64,000 nucleotides of DNA from an uncultured Eubacterium sp. (GCA_910586445.1 CAJUHV010000008.1:1-64000), one strand, 5' to 3'. Shown: positions 18,190-26,304, numbered from the stretch's first letter. The notes: generated from the letters alone by a model not told the origin. Made by a program: numbers and translations.

Positions 18190-19005
18190 ATGACAGACAG
18201 CGAGAAATTTGATTTGATCTTATCAGAAATACAGATTATAAAAATTAACACAGAAGAAACTAAGGTAAAAACACAGGCAATCGAAAGCAAAGTGTTAGAG
18301 ATTGACAGCAGAGTATCTTCTATCGAAGATAAGGCTTCCAATATCGACCACAGAGTCTCCTCTATCGAAGATAAGGTTTCCAATATCGACTACAGAGTCT
18401 CCTCTATCGAAGATAAGGTTTCCAATATCGACTGCAGAGTCTCCTCTATCGAAGATAAGGTTTCCAATATCGACCACAGAGTCTCCTCTATTGAGGACAG
18501 AGTCTCTGCTGTCGAGGATAAGATTTCCGATATTGACAGCAGCATTTCTGCCATTGATACCAGAGTATCTGCCATCGAGGATAAGATTTCCGATATTGAC
18601 AGCAGCATTTCTGCCATTGAGGACAATGTTTCTGCCGTTGATACAAGAGTATCTGTCATTGAGGATAAGATTTCCGATATCGACAGCAGTATCTCTGTCA
18701 TTGAGGATAAGATTTCCGATATCGACAGCAGCGTTATTACACTTAAAAATATGACCGCTGATATTGATACCCGGGTTTCCATTATTGAAAACAGGACAGC
18801 CGGCATAGAAAATAACATTGCGGACATAAAATTAACTCTTGAAAATGAAATACGAGCTAATATTGAGCGGGTAGCTGAAGGACATTTCGATTTATCCAGA
18901 GATCTAAAAGACGCAATAAAAACTAGTAATGAGATTGAAGTAATGTCAATTAAGGTAAGAATGCTGGAAACAGACGTACGAGATTTAAAAGCAAAATTAG
19001 CATAA
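18190..19005 (+). CDS. Heptad-repeat coiled-coil protein
   Basis: This 271-residue acidic protein has residues about 30-190 made of seven-residue units such as IEDKVSN and IDHRVSS. Hydrophobic residues sit at i and i+4 in every unit, as in a long parallel coiled coil. At DNA level the units pair into 42-bp repeats. The last 60 residues (LENEIRANIERVAEGHFDLS and onward) are non-repetitive and predicted helical. There is no signal peptide or membrane segment. The ribosome binding site AAGGAG is seven bases ahead of the ATG. The gene lies between the glycan island and flagellin, convergent with flagellin and sharing its terminator. Function is unknown; a scaffolding role is only a guess. Confidence 0.75.
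   Translation: MTDSEKFDLILSEIQIIKINTEETKVKTQAIESKVLEIDSRVSSIEDKASNIDHRVSSIEDKVSNIDYRVSSIEDKVSNIDCRVSSIEDKVSNIDHRVSSIEDRVSAVEDKISDIDSSISAIDTRVSAIEDKISDIDSSISAIEDNVSAVDTRVSVIEDKISDIDSSISVIEDKISDIDSSVITLKNMTADIDTRVSIIENRTAGIENNIADIKLTLENEIRANIERVAEGHFDLSRDLKDAIKTSNEIEVMSIKVRMLETDVRDLKAKLA
18280..18760 (+). repeat. 21/42-bp coding repeats
   Basis: Units like GTCTCCTCTATCGAAGATAA recur every 42 bp between about 18312 and 18500. They are followed by diverged copies built on GATTTCCGATAT(T/C)GACAGCAG to about 18740. Near-identity of the first copies suggests recent expansion. Confidence 0.85.
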
Positions 19006-19104
19006 TACTTTTTATGAGTAGAATCATACATATATAATAACATACGAATTAGGATGTATGCGATTTATTTACATCCTAATTTTTATAAATAATATATTTT
19101 ACAA

Positions 19105-19135
19105 AAAAAGAACTGCCGTACGGCAGTTCTTTTTA
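19105..19135. terminator. Bidirectional intrinsic terminator between the coiled-coil gene and flagellin
   Basis: An 11-base stem AAGAACTGCCG/CGGCAGTTCTT has T-runs on both strands. It can end the plus-strand coiled-coil transcript and the minus-strand flagellin transcript. Confidence 0.85.
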
Positions 19136-19153
19136 TTATGGTATATAATCTTA

Positions 19154-19993
19154 TTACTGAAGCAATGATAATACACCCTGTGTAGACTGGTTGCCCTGTG
19201 CAAGCATTGACTGTCCTGCCTGTGCAAGGATGTTGTTCTTGCTGTATTCAACCATCTCTTCAGCCATATCTGTATCACGAAGACGTGATTCAGCTGCCTG
19301 TGTATTCTCAGAGATGTTATCCAAGTTTGAAATTGTATGCTCTAATCTGTTCTGTAATGCGCCGAGTGTAGATCTCATTGCGGATACAGACTGGATAGCT
19401 TTCTGGATAACTGTCATTGCAGAACCAGCGGATGAGAAGCTCGATACGCTGATTGCAAGTTTCTTTGTTGCACCAGTACCTGTTGTTAAGCCAAGGCTGC
19501 TAGAGTTCATAGCTTTGATCGATACAGAAATGTTCTGTCCTTCCAGAGAACCTACCTGAAGGTTCTTGTTTGTGAAAGATCCATCTAACAGGTTCATTGT
19601 GTTGAACTGTGTTGTAGATGCAATTCTGTCGATTTCTGATGTCAGCTGATGGATCTCTGCTGCGATTGCATTTCTATCTGCTGTCGTATTTGTGTCGTTT
19701 GCTGCCTGAGTAGCTAACTCATTCATACGCTGTAAGATAGAATGTGTCTCTGCTAATGCACCTTCAGCTACCTGGATTAAGGATACGCCGTCCTGTGCAT
19801 TGGAAGAAGCCTTGTTTAAGCCTCTGATCTGGCTTCTCATCTTTTCAGAAATTGTCAAGCCTGCTGCGTCATCGCCTGCACGGTTGATTCTGTAGCCAGA
19901 AGATAACTTCTCTGAAGATTTTGCCTGAGCTGATGTTGTGATGCCTAACTGTCTGTTAGAGTTCATTGCTGTAAGATTGTGCTGTACTACCAT
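19154..19993 (-). CDS. Flagellin (copy 1, identical to copy 2)
   Basis: This 279-residue flagellin is the filament subunit, exported through the flagellar type III apparatus. It has the conserved N-terminal D0/D1 domain (VVQHNLTAMNSNRQLGITTS, SGYRINRAGDDAAGLTISEK) and C-terminal D1/D0 (LGALQNRLEHTISNLDNISE, MLAQGNQSTQGVLSLLQ). The central variable part is very short, about residues 140-190. The protein is identical to copy 2, and the DNA lines I compared were identical too. The leader has a strong AAGGAGG site, a GGA-loop hairpin and a sigma-28 promoter. It ends at its own terminator. Glycan genes lie beyond the coiled-coil gene. Confidence 0.97.
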   Translation of the reverse strand: MVVQHNLTAMNSNRQLGITTSAQAKSSEKLSSGYRINRAGDDAAGLTISEKMRSQIRGLNKASSNAQDGVSLIQVAEGALAETHSILQRMNELATQAANDTNTTADRNAIAAEIHQLTSEIDRIASTTQFNTMNLLDGSFTNKNLQVGSLEGQNISVSIKAMNSSSLGLTTGTGATKKLAISVSSFSSAGSAMTVIQKAIQSVSAMRSTLGALQNRLEHTISNLDNISENTQAAESRLRDTDMAEEMVEYSKNNILAQAGQSMLAQGNQSTQGVLSLLQ

Positions 19994-20016
19994 AATATTT
20001 CCTCCTTGAATTTAAT

Positions 20017-20032
20017 GCAGCTTCCTTGCTGC
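20017..20032 (-). promoter_or_regulatory. Putative CsrA-binding hairpin in the flagellin copy 1 leader
   Basis: On the minus strand GCAGC-AAGGAA-GCTGC forms a five-base stem with GGA in the loop. About 20 bases downstream is the Shine-Dalgarno CAAGGAGG with a second GGA. This two-site arrangement matches the known CsrA target in flagellin mRNAs, where FliW titrates CsrA; both proteins are encoded at 25.6-26.3 kb. The hairpin is conserved in the other flagellin leader while the sequence just upstream has diverged. Confidence 0.65.
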
Positions 20033-20100
20033 ATGAGCTATTTTTTTGGGTTTTAAGCTTTTGTCTGGCTGGCCGTACGCTCCTAGCCGACATCTGCTCA

Positions 20101-20127
20101 CAAGTAACAATTGTTATCTTGTACTTG
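20101..20127 (-). promoter_or_regulatory. 5' leader stem-loop of flagellin copy 1
   Basis: Just after the presumed transcription start the minus strand reads CAAGTACAAGATAACAATTG then TTACTTG. It can fold by CAAGTA/TACTTG pairing or AAGATAACA/TTGTTACTT pairing. The same 27 bases recur in the other leader (21404-21430), though the DNA between them and the CsrA hairpin differs. A 5' stabilising stem is the simplest reading. Confidence 0.5.
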
Positions 20128-20133
20128 TATTAT

Positions 20134-20160
20134 ATATCGGACGGTTTCTTAAACTCTTTA
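20134..20160 (-). promoter_or_regulatory. Sigma-28 promoter of flagellin copy 1
   Basis: On the minus strand TAAA, 15 bases, then TCCGATAT. This fits the FliA/SigD consensus TAAA-N15-GCCGATAA. The start codon is about 140 bp downstream. Confidence 0.85.
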
Positions 20161-20268
20161 TAGCAAACAGCAATTTTTTATAATTTTTAGCTGGAAATAT
20201 TTTTCGCATCCGTTTATTCTTAGATCCGTTTATTCTTAGGCCAATTTTTTTTAGATCTGTGTATATTA

Positions 20269-20342
20269 GAACGTGTTTGAATAATGCTTTCCGTGAGATG
20301 TGCTCCACACTTGATACCCACCGGGCATGATATGGAGCATTT
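20269..20342. mobile_element. MITE-like element fragment upstream of flagellin copy 1
   Basis: AGAACGTGTTTGAATAATGC starts at 20269 and matches the end of the 192-bp element at 57792. The rest of this fragment is non-coding and runs directly into the 48-bp palindrome. The opposite end of the element is not recognisable. The stretch 20161-20268 shows only AT-rich sequence with small ATCCGTTTATTCTTAG-type duplications. Confidence 0.45.
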
Positions 20343-20390
20343 ATCCCAAATTTATGAGGCATAGCGGTCTATGTTGATTAAATTTGGGAT
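20343..20390. repeat. 48-bp interspersed palindromic repeat (copy A)
   Basis: The outer arms ATCCCAAATTTA and TAAATTTGGGAT are perfect complements. The 24-base centre also has partial symmetry (GGCATAG/CTATGTT). A second 48-base copy lies at 51100-51147. It has no coding sense. Confidence 0.8.
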
Positions 20391-20411
20391 ATTCTATACT
20401 TAAAATCAGGC

Positions 20412-20445
20412 ACAAAAAAAGAACTGCCCTGCGGCAGTCCTTTTT
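20412..20445 (-). terminator. Intrinsic terminator of flagellin copy 2
   Basis: On the minus strand GGACTGCC-GCAG-GGCAGTTC forms an eight-base stem followed by CTTTTTTTG. It has the same design as the terminator of copy 1. Confidence 0.85.
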
Positions 20446-20467
20446 TCTATTATGGCATATAATCTTA

Positions 20468-21307
20468 TTACTGAAGCAATGATAATACACCCTGTGTAGA
20501 CTGGTTGCCCTGTGCAAGCATTGACTGTCCTGCCTGTGCAAGGATGTTGTTCTTGCTGTATTCAACCATCTCTTCAGCCATATCTGTATCACGAAGACGT
20601 GATTCAGCTGCCTGTGTATTCTCAGAGATGTTATCCAAGTTTGAAATTGTATGCTCTAATCTGTTCTGTAATGCGCCGAGTGTAGATCTCATTGCGGATA
20701 CAGACTGGATAGCTTTCTGGATAACTGTCATTGCAGAACCAGCGGATGAGAAGCTCGATACGCTGATTGCAAGTTTCTTTGTTGCACCAGTACCTGTTGT
20801 TAAGCCAAGGCTGCTAGAGTTCATAGCTTTGATCGATACAGAAATGTTCTGTCCTTCCAGAGAACCTACCTGAAGGTTCTTGTTTGTGAAAGATCCATCT
20901 AACAGGTTCATTGTGTTGAACTGTGTTGTAGATGCAATTCTGTCGATTTCTGATGTCAGCTGATGGATCTCTGCTGCGATTGCATTTCTATCTGCTGTCG
21001 TATTTGTGTCGTTTGCTGCCTGAGTAGCTAACTCATTCATACGCTGTAAGATAGAATGTGTCTCTGCTAATGCACCTTCAGCTACCTGGATTAAGGATAC
21101 GCCGTCCTGTGCATTGGAAGAAGCCTTGTTTAAGCCTCTGATCTGGCTTCTCATCTTTTCAGAAATTGTCAAGCCTGCTGCGTCATCGCCTGCACGGTTG
21201 ATTCTGTAGCCAGAAGATAACTTCTCTGAAGATTTTGCCTGAGCTGATGTTGTGATGCCTAACTGTCTGTTAGAGTTCATTGCTGTAAGATTGTGCTGTA
21301 CTACCAT
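20468..21307 (-). CDS. Flagellin (copy 2, identical to copy 1)
   Basis: This is a second 279-residue flagellin with the same protein sequence as 19154-19993, displaced by 1314 bp. Identity covers the whole coding region and about 40 bp of leader (one visible change next to the start codon), then breaks off. A very recent duplication or ongoing gene conversion would explain this. It has its own sigma-28 promoter, leader hairpin and terminator, so each copy is an independent unit. The variable domain is minimal, as in copy 1. Confidence 0.97.
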   Translation of the reverse strand: MVVQHNLTAMNSNRQLGITTSAQAKSSEKLSSGYRINRAGDDAAGLTISEKMRSQIRGLNKASSNAQDGVSLIQVAEGALAETHSILQRMNELATQAANDTNTTADRNAIAAEIHQLTSEIDRIASTTQFNTMNLLDGSFTNKNLQVGSLEGQNISVSIKAMNSSSLGLTTGTGATKKLAISVSSFSSAGSAMTVIQKAIQSVSAMRSTLGALQNRLEHTISNLDNISENTQAAESRLRDTDMAEEMVEYSKNNILAQAGQSMLAQGNQSTQGVLSLLQ

Positions 21308-21330
21308 AATGTTTCCTCCTTGAATTTAAT

Positions 21331-21346
21331 GCAGCTTCCTTGCTGC
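21331..21346 (-). promoter_or_regulatory. Putative CsrA-binding hairpin in the flagellin copy 2 leader
   Basis: The same GCAGC-AAGGAA-GCTGC hairpin as in copy 1, with GGA in the loop, is followed by CAAGGAGG as Shine-Dalgarno at 21315-21322. Both GGA sites are at the spacing expected for a CsrA dimer to bridge them and block translation. Confidence 0.65.
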
Positions 21347-21403
21347 AAATCTTTTTTAATTTTGCTCTGCCTGACTGCCCTGACGGCTTCGACAGACAGC
21401 TTT

Positions 21404-21430
21404 CAAGTAACAATTGTTATCTTGTACTTG
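21404..21430 (-). promoter_or_regulatory. 5' leader stem-loop of flagellin copy 2
   Basis: This 27-base segment is identical to the leader start of copy 1. It can form CAAGTA/TACTTG pairing. It lies directly after the promoter. Confidence 0.5.
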
Positions 21431-21436
21431 TATTAT

Positions 21437-21463
21437 ATATCGGCTGGTTGGTCAAATACTTTA
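21437..21463 (-). promoter_or_regulatory. Sigma-28 promoter of flagellin copy 2
   Basis: On the minus strand TAAA, 15 bases, then GCCGATAT: an almost exact FliA/SigD promoter. It is the best match of the four in this window. Confidence 0.9.
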
Positions 21464-21480
21464 TAGATAAAAATATTTTT

Positions 21481-21960
21481 TTATTTTTTATTATCCATAA
21501 ACTGCGCGTCCACATAACTGGTCTTTGTCATGCTGCGGTAATACTGATTGACCGCTTTGTAGCTTGCCTTGACCTCCCGCACCTGTTTTTTTACAGATGA
21601 GAATTTCTTTTCTGCCAGCTTGTAATTTCTGCGCTCTTCCACCTGTATGTTGCTGCTTTCGGCAGTAACCTGCCGGATCAAATCCTGAAGACGCCGGATC
21701 TGATCCTTGTACTGCTCCTTATGGGCATCCAGCTGCTGCCGGATACGCTCATAGACATCCTCAAAGCCCTGGTCTAACAGCTCTAGTTCTTCTACGAGCG
21801 CTGCCTTTGACGCTATATTTTCTTCAAAATCTTCCGGTGCCAATTCTTCATCCAGCAGCAGAACCCGCTGATGCTCATTTTTTACCCGGATCTGGTTTAA
21901 AATCCCCAGCTTTTTCTTCAAGCTCTGTTCTAGTATGTCTAGATAATTTTCTTCCGGCAT
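21481..21960 (-). CDS. Putative FliT-like flagellar chaperone
   Basis: The frame is open to 22020, but ATG 21960 (MPEENYLDILEQSLKKKL) has AAGGAG six bases upstream, giving 159 residues. The protein is nearly all helical, with long coiled-coil stretches (ELLDQGFEDVYERIRQQLDA, QIRRLQDLIRQV). It has no signal peptide. Its place as the last gene after fliD and fliS is where FliT-type export chaperones are found, but sequence similarity to FliT is weak by eye. Another late flagellar protein is possible. Confidence 0.55.
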   Translation of the reverse strand: MPEENYLDILEQSLKKKLGILNQIRVKNEHQRVLLLDEELAPEDFEENIASKAALVEELELLDQGFEDVYERIRQQLDAHKEQYKDQIRRLQDLIRQVTAESSNIQVEERRNYKLAEKKFSSVKKQVREVKASYKAVNQYYRSMTKTSYVDAQFMDNKK

Positions 21961-22194
21961 GGCCCACTCCTTTTCTATTGACGCAGTCTGATAAACAGCA
22001 AAAGACCGGATCAAACCCACGGTATCCAGCCTCCTGCAATTTGGTCTGGCTGCCTTTCTGCAGCTAGACTTTTGCAGAATGCCGGCTGAATACTGTGAAT
22101 TGACCCTGCGTCTGTTCTATATAATTTACATTACGATTCTTACATTCAATTCATCCTATGTACTGATCATTGCGCTATTATAGTGTTTTCGTTA

Positions 22195-22575
22195 CTACAC
22201 ATTCTGAACTGACTTGTGCATGACTTCTTTCCAGGTATCGCGCATTGTACGCAGATGCTTCAAGACTCTTTTTAACATTTCTTTATCTTTTCTGATATTT
22301 GCCTGCGTCAGCTGTTCCTGTAGATATTCATAGACATTATTAAAGTCTTTTGCAACTGGATATTTGTAATTTAAAGTAGACTGAAATTCTTCGATAATCC
22401 GCTCTACTTTTACAATATTCGTATGCGCCTTTTGTATGTCACGCTCTTCGATAGCAGCAATTGCCATATTGCAGAATTTTATTGCCCCGTCATACAGCAT
22501 CAGGGTAAGCTCTCCTTTGGATGCTGTCATCAGTTTGTTATTGGTATACGCTGCATATCCATTCTTCGTTAACAT
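22195..22575 (-). CDS. fliS: Flagellar export chaperone FliS
   Basis: This 126-residue protein has the FliS pattern: GYAAYTNNKLMTASKGELTL, MLYDGAIKFCNMAI, then AHTNIVKVERIIEEFQSTLN and a C-terminal helix. FliS binds the flagellin C-terminus in the cytoplasm, stops premature polymerisation and passes flagellin to the export gate. Its length is normal. It lies 76 bp after fliD. Confidence 0.95.
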   Translation of the reverse strand: MLTKNGYAAYTNNKLMTASKGELTLMLYDGAIKFCNMAIAAIEERDIQKAHTNIVKVERIIEEFQSTLNYKYPVAKDFNNVYEYLQEQLTQANIRKDKEMLKRVLKHLRTMRDTWKEVMHKSVQNV

Positions 22576-22651
22576 CGTAATCCTCCGTGATTGTGATATT
22601 ATTTACTTATAGTTCCACCGCTGCCAGACAATTGATGAATGAAACAGCTTA

Positions 22652-25048
22652 TCATGAACCAAGCAGGCCCGCAAGTGCTGACTGCTGGCTCTGTAATTTT
22701 GAAAGTGCTGTCTCCATAGCAGCAAATTTCTTATAATAATCGTCTTCGATCTTAGCTACTTTTTCTTCCCATGCACTGATCTTCTTTGTATAATCACTAT
22801 AGCTCTGCGCCATCGATTTATCATTGTAAATCGACTGGAAGGAGCTGAGTGATGTAGTACCCATCTTCTTATTCAGGCCCTCATACAGTTTCTGTGAAGC
22901 GCCTTTTATGATCTCAATGACCGTATCAGGATCAGAATTCAGCATAGCCATCAGCTTATCTGCATTTGCGGACGTCTCATCGTCATCTGCATCGCCGTCT
23001 ATATGATACATATATCTGTCTGCGGCTGATGTACCAAAATAGTTGCCTGTCTTAATTCCCAATGAAGACAGACTGTAGTTTTTGCCATTTATTTTTACAG
23101 ATGCTGACATTGCTGATGTCATGGTAGAAATCAGTCCGCCGAGCGTGCTGTCCCTGCGCAGCACAGAATCTTTGATCTTTTTCTCCCAGTCTGCAATCTC
23201 AGACTCTGACATTACTTCTTTTTCTTCTGATGTCAGAGGCTCATAGCCTTTGGAAGATTCTGCATTATACAGTGAAGACATCTCACCGATAATTGCATTG
23301 TATTCTGTAATGAAATCCTTGATCTTGTCGTATAGTCCCTGCGTATCGGTAGATGTAGTAAGCGTAATTGCATCATCATCGTCCATGCCTGTAGTCTCAT
23401 GTGCCTGGATTGTCATGCCGTTTATATTAAACGTATTTGTATTTGATGTGTATTCTACGCCGTTCAGCTCAATGACCGCATCGGTAGCATCTACTTTCTT
23501 ACCGCCGCTCACATTCTGGGTCAGCTCATAATCATCGCCGACTTTTGTATAATTCGCTGCAAAGAACTCTACTCTTTCTGCAAGAGTGTTTACATAATCA
23601 TCAAACGCCTGCTTATTATCCGGATCTGTAAGATCTGACATTTCTTTTGTAAGCGCACTGCTGTTAATCGTCTTATAAGACGCAATCACTTCAGCCGCTT
23701 TCGCAAGTCCTGTATTCGCGTTTTTGATATTTTCCTTATTTGTTTCAATATTCTGGTTAAATTCTGTAGTTAAATCATCATATGCAGCTGCTGGATTTCC
23801 ACTTGATATCGCCGCAGACACTTTATCCAATACTGCCTGCTGCTCAGCTGTAGGTTCAGCTTCATATTCTTCTCTGAAAGCCTGATGGGAATTATAGGCT
23901 TTGAGCTGTTTTACAATATCAGATGTCTCTTCTACCGGATTGCCATCATCGTCTAATACCGGATTGCCATCCTCATCTACTTTTGGCTGTGTCTCATCAA
24001 AAGTATATCTGCTTTTTATACTGTCAAATGTGATATAAGTACCCGGATCATCTCCGTCTTCTGCAAGCCGCAGTTTCCCGTCGTCTCCACGTACGTAATC
24101 TTTTTTCCGGTCTTCTTCGGACATATTGTAGAATTGGGATAAGTATTCCGCATCCTGATCACTTATGCCCTTCTGCGCGATTGCATAAGCGTTTTTATAT
24201 GCTTCTACATACTTAATCGCTTCTGCACTCTGTGTATTCTCTGCCTGCCATTTGCCGATATTTTCTGTTAAGTCTACCTGCTCCTGCTTTGCCTGTGCTA
24301 CAGCTGTAACATCTGCCTCCAGCTTTGTCCTGTCAACAGAACCCGTTACAGGATTGTAGTACTCCATCCAGGCTGCTGCCTCGGCGCTGGAGGTCTTGGA
24401 TGGTACATTTACGCCCAGAGCATTCAGCGCTTCTGCACCCTTGGTGTTTAGGCCTGTCAGCATAAAATCATTACCCTCTCCGGTATCCTTTGAGGTAATG
24501 TAGATTCTTTTATTTGTATTATCATACGAAGCTGTTACGCCTGTACCAGAATTATTGATCTGCTTTACGAAATCGGAGATCGTCGTGTTGCCGTCTACAT
24601 TGATTTCTTTTCTGACACCGTTTTTACCTTCGATACAGTAGGTAGCCGGCGTTCCATCATCTGTAAATCCTAATTCTGATAATTTTGTAGATCCGCTTTT
24701 TGCATTTTTCAGCTGGGCTCCTGACAGGTACCCGCCTTTTGCAAGCGTCTTAATTTTCAGCGTCTGTGTGCCGTTTACTGCATCTTTGGACGCTGTTACC
24801 GTTGCTTTGGATGTATTGGATACAGTCGTCTTTTTAATATTATAGCCAGCAGAAAAACGCATTTTGTCCAAAGATTTGTATAAATTTAATACCTTTGCAT
24901 TCAAACTTTTCCATTTATCCTGCGTCCAGGACAGCTTAATCTGCTTTTTCTTGATTTTGTCCCCTTTAGTCCTATATGCGGAAACTAACTCCTGAATAAT
25001 TGAATCTGTATCCAGACCTGAATTCAATCCTGTAACTCTTATTGGCAT
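22652..25048 (-). CDS. fliD: Flagellar filament cap protein FliD, enlarged
   Basis: FliD caps the filament tip and folds arriving flagellin. The N-terminus MPIRVTGLNSGLDTDSIIQE with SWTQDKWKSLNAKVLNLYKS is the FliD_N domain. The C-terminus DYTKKISAWEEKVAKIEDDY and ALSKLQSQQSALAGLLGS is FliD_C. At 798 residues it is well above the common 450-550. The extra part, about residues 215-480, is acidic and helical and contains a short duplication (VDEDGNPV, LDDDGNPV). It follows flaG by 10 bp. Confidence 0.95.
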   Translation of the reverse strand: MPIRVTGLNSGLDTDSIIQELVSAYRTKGDKIKKKQIKLSWTQDKWKSLNAKVLNLYKSLDKMRFSAGYNIKKTTVSNTSKATVTASKDAVNGTQTLKIKTLAKGGYLSGAQLKNAKSGSTKLSELGFTDDGTPATYCIEGKNGVRKEINVDGNTTISDFVKQINNSGTGVTASYDNTNKRIYITSKDTGEGNDFMLTGLNTKGAEALNALGVNVPSKTSSAEAAAWMEYYNPVTGSVDRTKLEADVTAVAQAKQEQVDLTENIGKWQAENTQSAEAIKYVEAYKNAYAIAQKGISDQDAEYLSQFYNMSEEDRKKDYVRGDDGKLRLAEDGDDPGTYITFDSIKSRYTFDETQPKVDEDGNPVLDDDGNPVEETSDIVKQLKAYNSHQAFREEYEAEPTAEQQAVLDKVSAAISSGNPAAAYDDLTTEFNQNIETNKENIKNANTGLAKAAEVIASYKTINSSALTKEMSDLTDPDNKQAFDDYVNTLAERVEFFAANYTKVGDDYELTQNVSGGKKVDATDAVIELNGVEYTSNTNTFNINGMTIQAHETTGMDDDDAITLTTSTDTQGLYDKIKDFITEYNAIIGEMSSLYNAESSKGYEPLTSEEKEVMSESEIADWEKKIKDSVLRRDSTLGGLISTMTSAMSASVKINGKNYSLSSLGIKTGNYFGTSAADRYMYHIDGDADDDETSANADKLMAMLNSDPDTVIEIIKGASQKLYEGLNKKMGTTSLSSFQSIYNDKSMAQSYSDYTKKISAWEEKVAKIEDDYYKKFAAMETALSKLQSQQSALAGLLGS

Positions 25049-25058
25049 ACGCTACCTC

Positions 25059-25514
25059 CTATCCTCTCTCATCTACCATAATGCCTGCCATCTCCCAGAC
25101 TTTCTGGATCATGTCCAGTGTCTGCTCGGGCGGATACTCTTTGATAATATCTTTTGTATCCTTATCCACGATTTTGATCATCACACGGTTTGTGCCCTCG
25201 TGAATGCCGAATACCGCTTCTGTCCGGGCCATCATATTCTTTCTGAGCTTATCGACAGCCTGCTGAAGCTGCCTGCTCGTCTGGCCTCCATTACCGCCGC
25301 CCAGACTTTCGCCTTTTTCACCATCGTTTCCTGTGACAGGCTGCATAGGCTTTACCACATCTGTATCTGATACTGCTGCCTGTGCTGCGGCACGGTCAGC
25401 TTCTGACGCAGTTTTTTTCGGTTTTGCAGAGTCTGCAGCCTTGACCGGTTTTGCTGCATCAGACGATCTTCCCTGATATGCCGCTGCAGCTGTCTTCAAC
25501 ACTTCTATTGCCAT
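25059..25514 (-). CDS. flaG: FlaG family protein
   Basis: This 151-residue protein has a low-complexity Ala/Lys/Ser-rich first half and a conserved FlaG C-terminal half: QQAVDKLRKNMM, TNRVMIKIVDKDTKDIIKEY, PPEQTLDMIQKVWEMAGIMV. FlaG proteins are linked to filament length control, typically next to fliD as here. A sigma-28 promoter lies directly upstream, so flaG heads the flaG-fliD-fliS-fliT-like unit. Confidence 0.9.
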   Translation of the reverse strand: MAIEVLKTAAAAYQGRSSDAAKPVKAADSAKPKKTASEADRAAAQAAVSDTDVVKPMQPVTGNDGEKGESLGGGNGGQTSRQLQQAVDKLRKNMMARTEAVFGIHEGTNRVMIKIVDKDTKDIIKEYPPEQTLDMIQKVWEMAGIMVDERG

Positions 25515-25570
25515 TCTACTCCACCTCCTTGTGAATGCCTATTCAATTACTCTTCTGTCTGTTAACGTAT

Positions 25571-25597
25571 ATATCGGTAGAAACCTCAAAATATTTA
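25571..25597 (-). promoter_or_regulatory. Sigma-28 promoter upstream of flaG
   Basis: On the minus strand TAAA, 15 bases, then ACCGATAT. It lies between the csrA stop (25601) and flaG, allowing late expression of flaG-fliD-fliS independently of the upstream genes. Confidence 0.8.
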
Positions 25598-25600
25598 ACA

Positions 25601-25816
25601 TTAAAGAATATTTTTCAGCGCTTCGAGGCTGTCCAGGCTAGAAGCCGCTTCATTTTCTTTCTGTATCTGAAGATATACCTCTTTGCGGTAAATCGGCACT
25701 TCTTTCGGAGCAGATACGCCTATTTTTACCTGATCGCCGCGAATCTCCAGTATTGTTACTTCTATATTATTATTTAGTACCAATGCCTCGCCTTTTTTTC
25801 TGGTCAGTGCTAGCAT
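25601..25816 (-). CDS. csrA: Carbon storage regulator CsrA
   Basis: This 71-residue RNA-binding protein begins MLALTRKKGEALVLNNNIEV and has VKIGVSAPKEVPIYRKEVYL, the RNA-contact strand and Arg of the CsrA dimer. It represses translation by binding GGA motifs in leaders. Here the likely targets are the flagellin mRNAs 4-6 kb away. Its start overlaps the end of fliW, indicating translational coupling. Confidence 0.97.
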   Translation of the reverse strand: MLALTRKKGEALVLNNNIEVTILEIRGDQVKIGVSAPKEVPIYRKEVYLQIQKENEAASSLDSLEALKNIL

Positions 25817-26274
25817 ACCTGCTCACCTTCTTTCTTTTTATTCAAAATGTCATAGATCTTGTATTTTACCGGATAATCATCTTCTATAATAATCTGCACC
25901 CCATGCAGATTGTCCATATTTATGACAAACGGAGCTTTCAGATTGACAGACATCTGCTTGATTTCTTTTGGCACGGTAATTGTCACCAGCATAAATGCGC
26001 TTTCGTTCGGCATCTTTCCGAGTGATTCCAGCCCCTCTTCATTTACTACCGGCTGATAATCAGCCCTGACATCCAGCGGATTAATGACTGGAAGTGCAAA
26101 TGACGGATCATCCATCGACTGCAGCCATTTAATCGTGCCCTGTCCTTCTTTTTCTTCATCATAGATCAATGTAAAATGTTTTAAATCCGGGAATCCAATA
26201 ATGCCTTCCTTGAATATAATGATTTTGCTGTCTTCGATGTCAATCTTGCCGAATAACCTTGTATTAGCCTTCAT
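25810..26274 (-). CDS. fliW: Flagellar assembly factor FliW
   Basis: This 154-residue protein has the FliW pattern: KIIIFKEGIIGFPDLKHFTL, WLQSMDDPSFALPVINPLDV, SAFMLVTITVPKEIKQMSVN, NLKAPFVIN. FliW binds CsrA and frees flagellin mRNA, and is itself sequestered by flagellin, forming a homeostatic switch. It overlaps csrA by seven bases. Confidence 0.97.
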   Translation of the reverse strand: MKANTRLFGKIDIEDSKIIIFKEGIIGFPDLKHFTLIYDEEKEGQGTIKWLQSMDDPSFALPVINPLDVRADYQPVVNEEGLESLGKMPNESAFMLVTITVPKEIKQMSVNLKAPFVINMDNLHGVQIIIEDDYPVKYKIYDILNKKKEGEQVC

Positions 26275-26304
26275 CTTATACTCCTTTGCTTCACTGTTTT
26301 AAAT

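Noticed and set aside
18390..19043. 217-codon minus-strand frame rich in Ser/Ile/Leu
   Set aside because: It is the antisense shadow of the heptad-repeat gene; the DNA repeat keeps several frames open, and there is no ribosome binding site.
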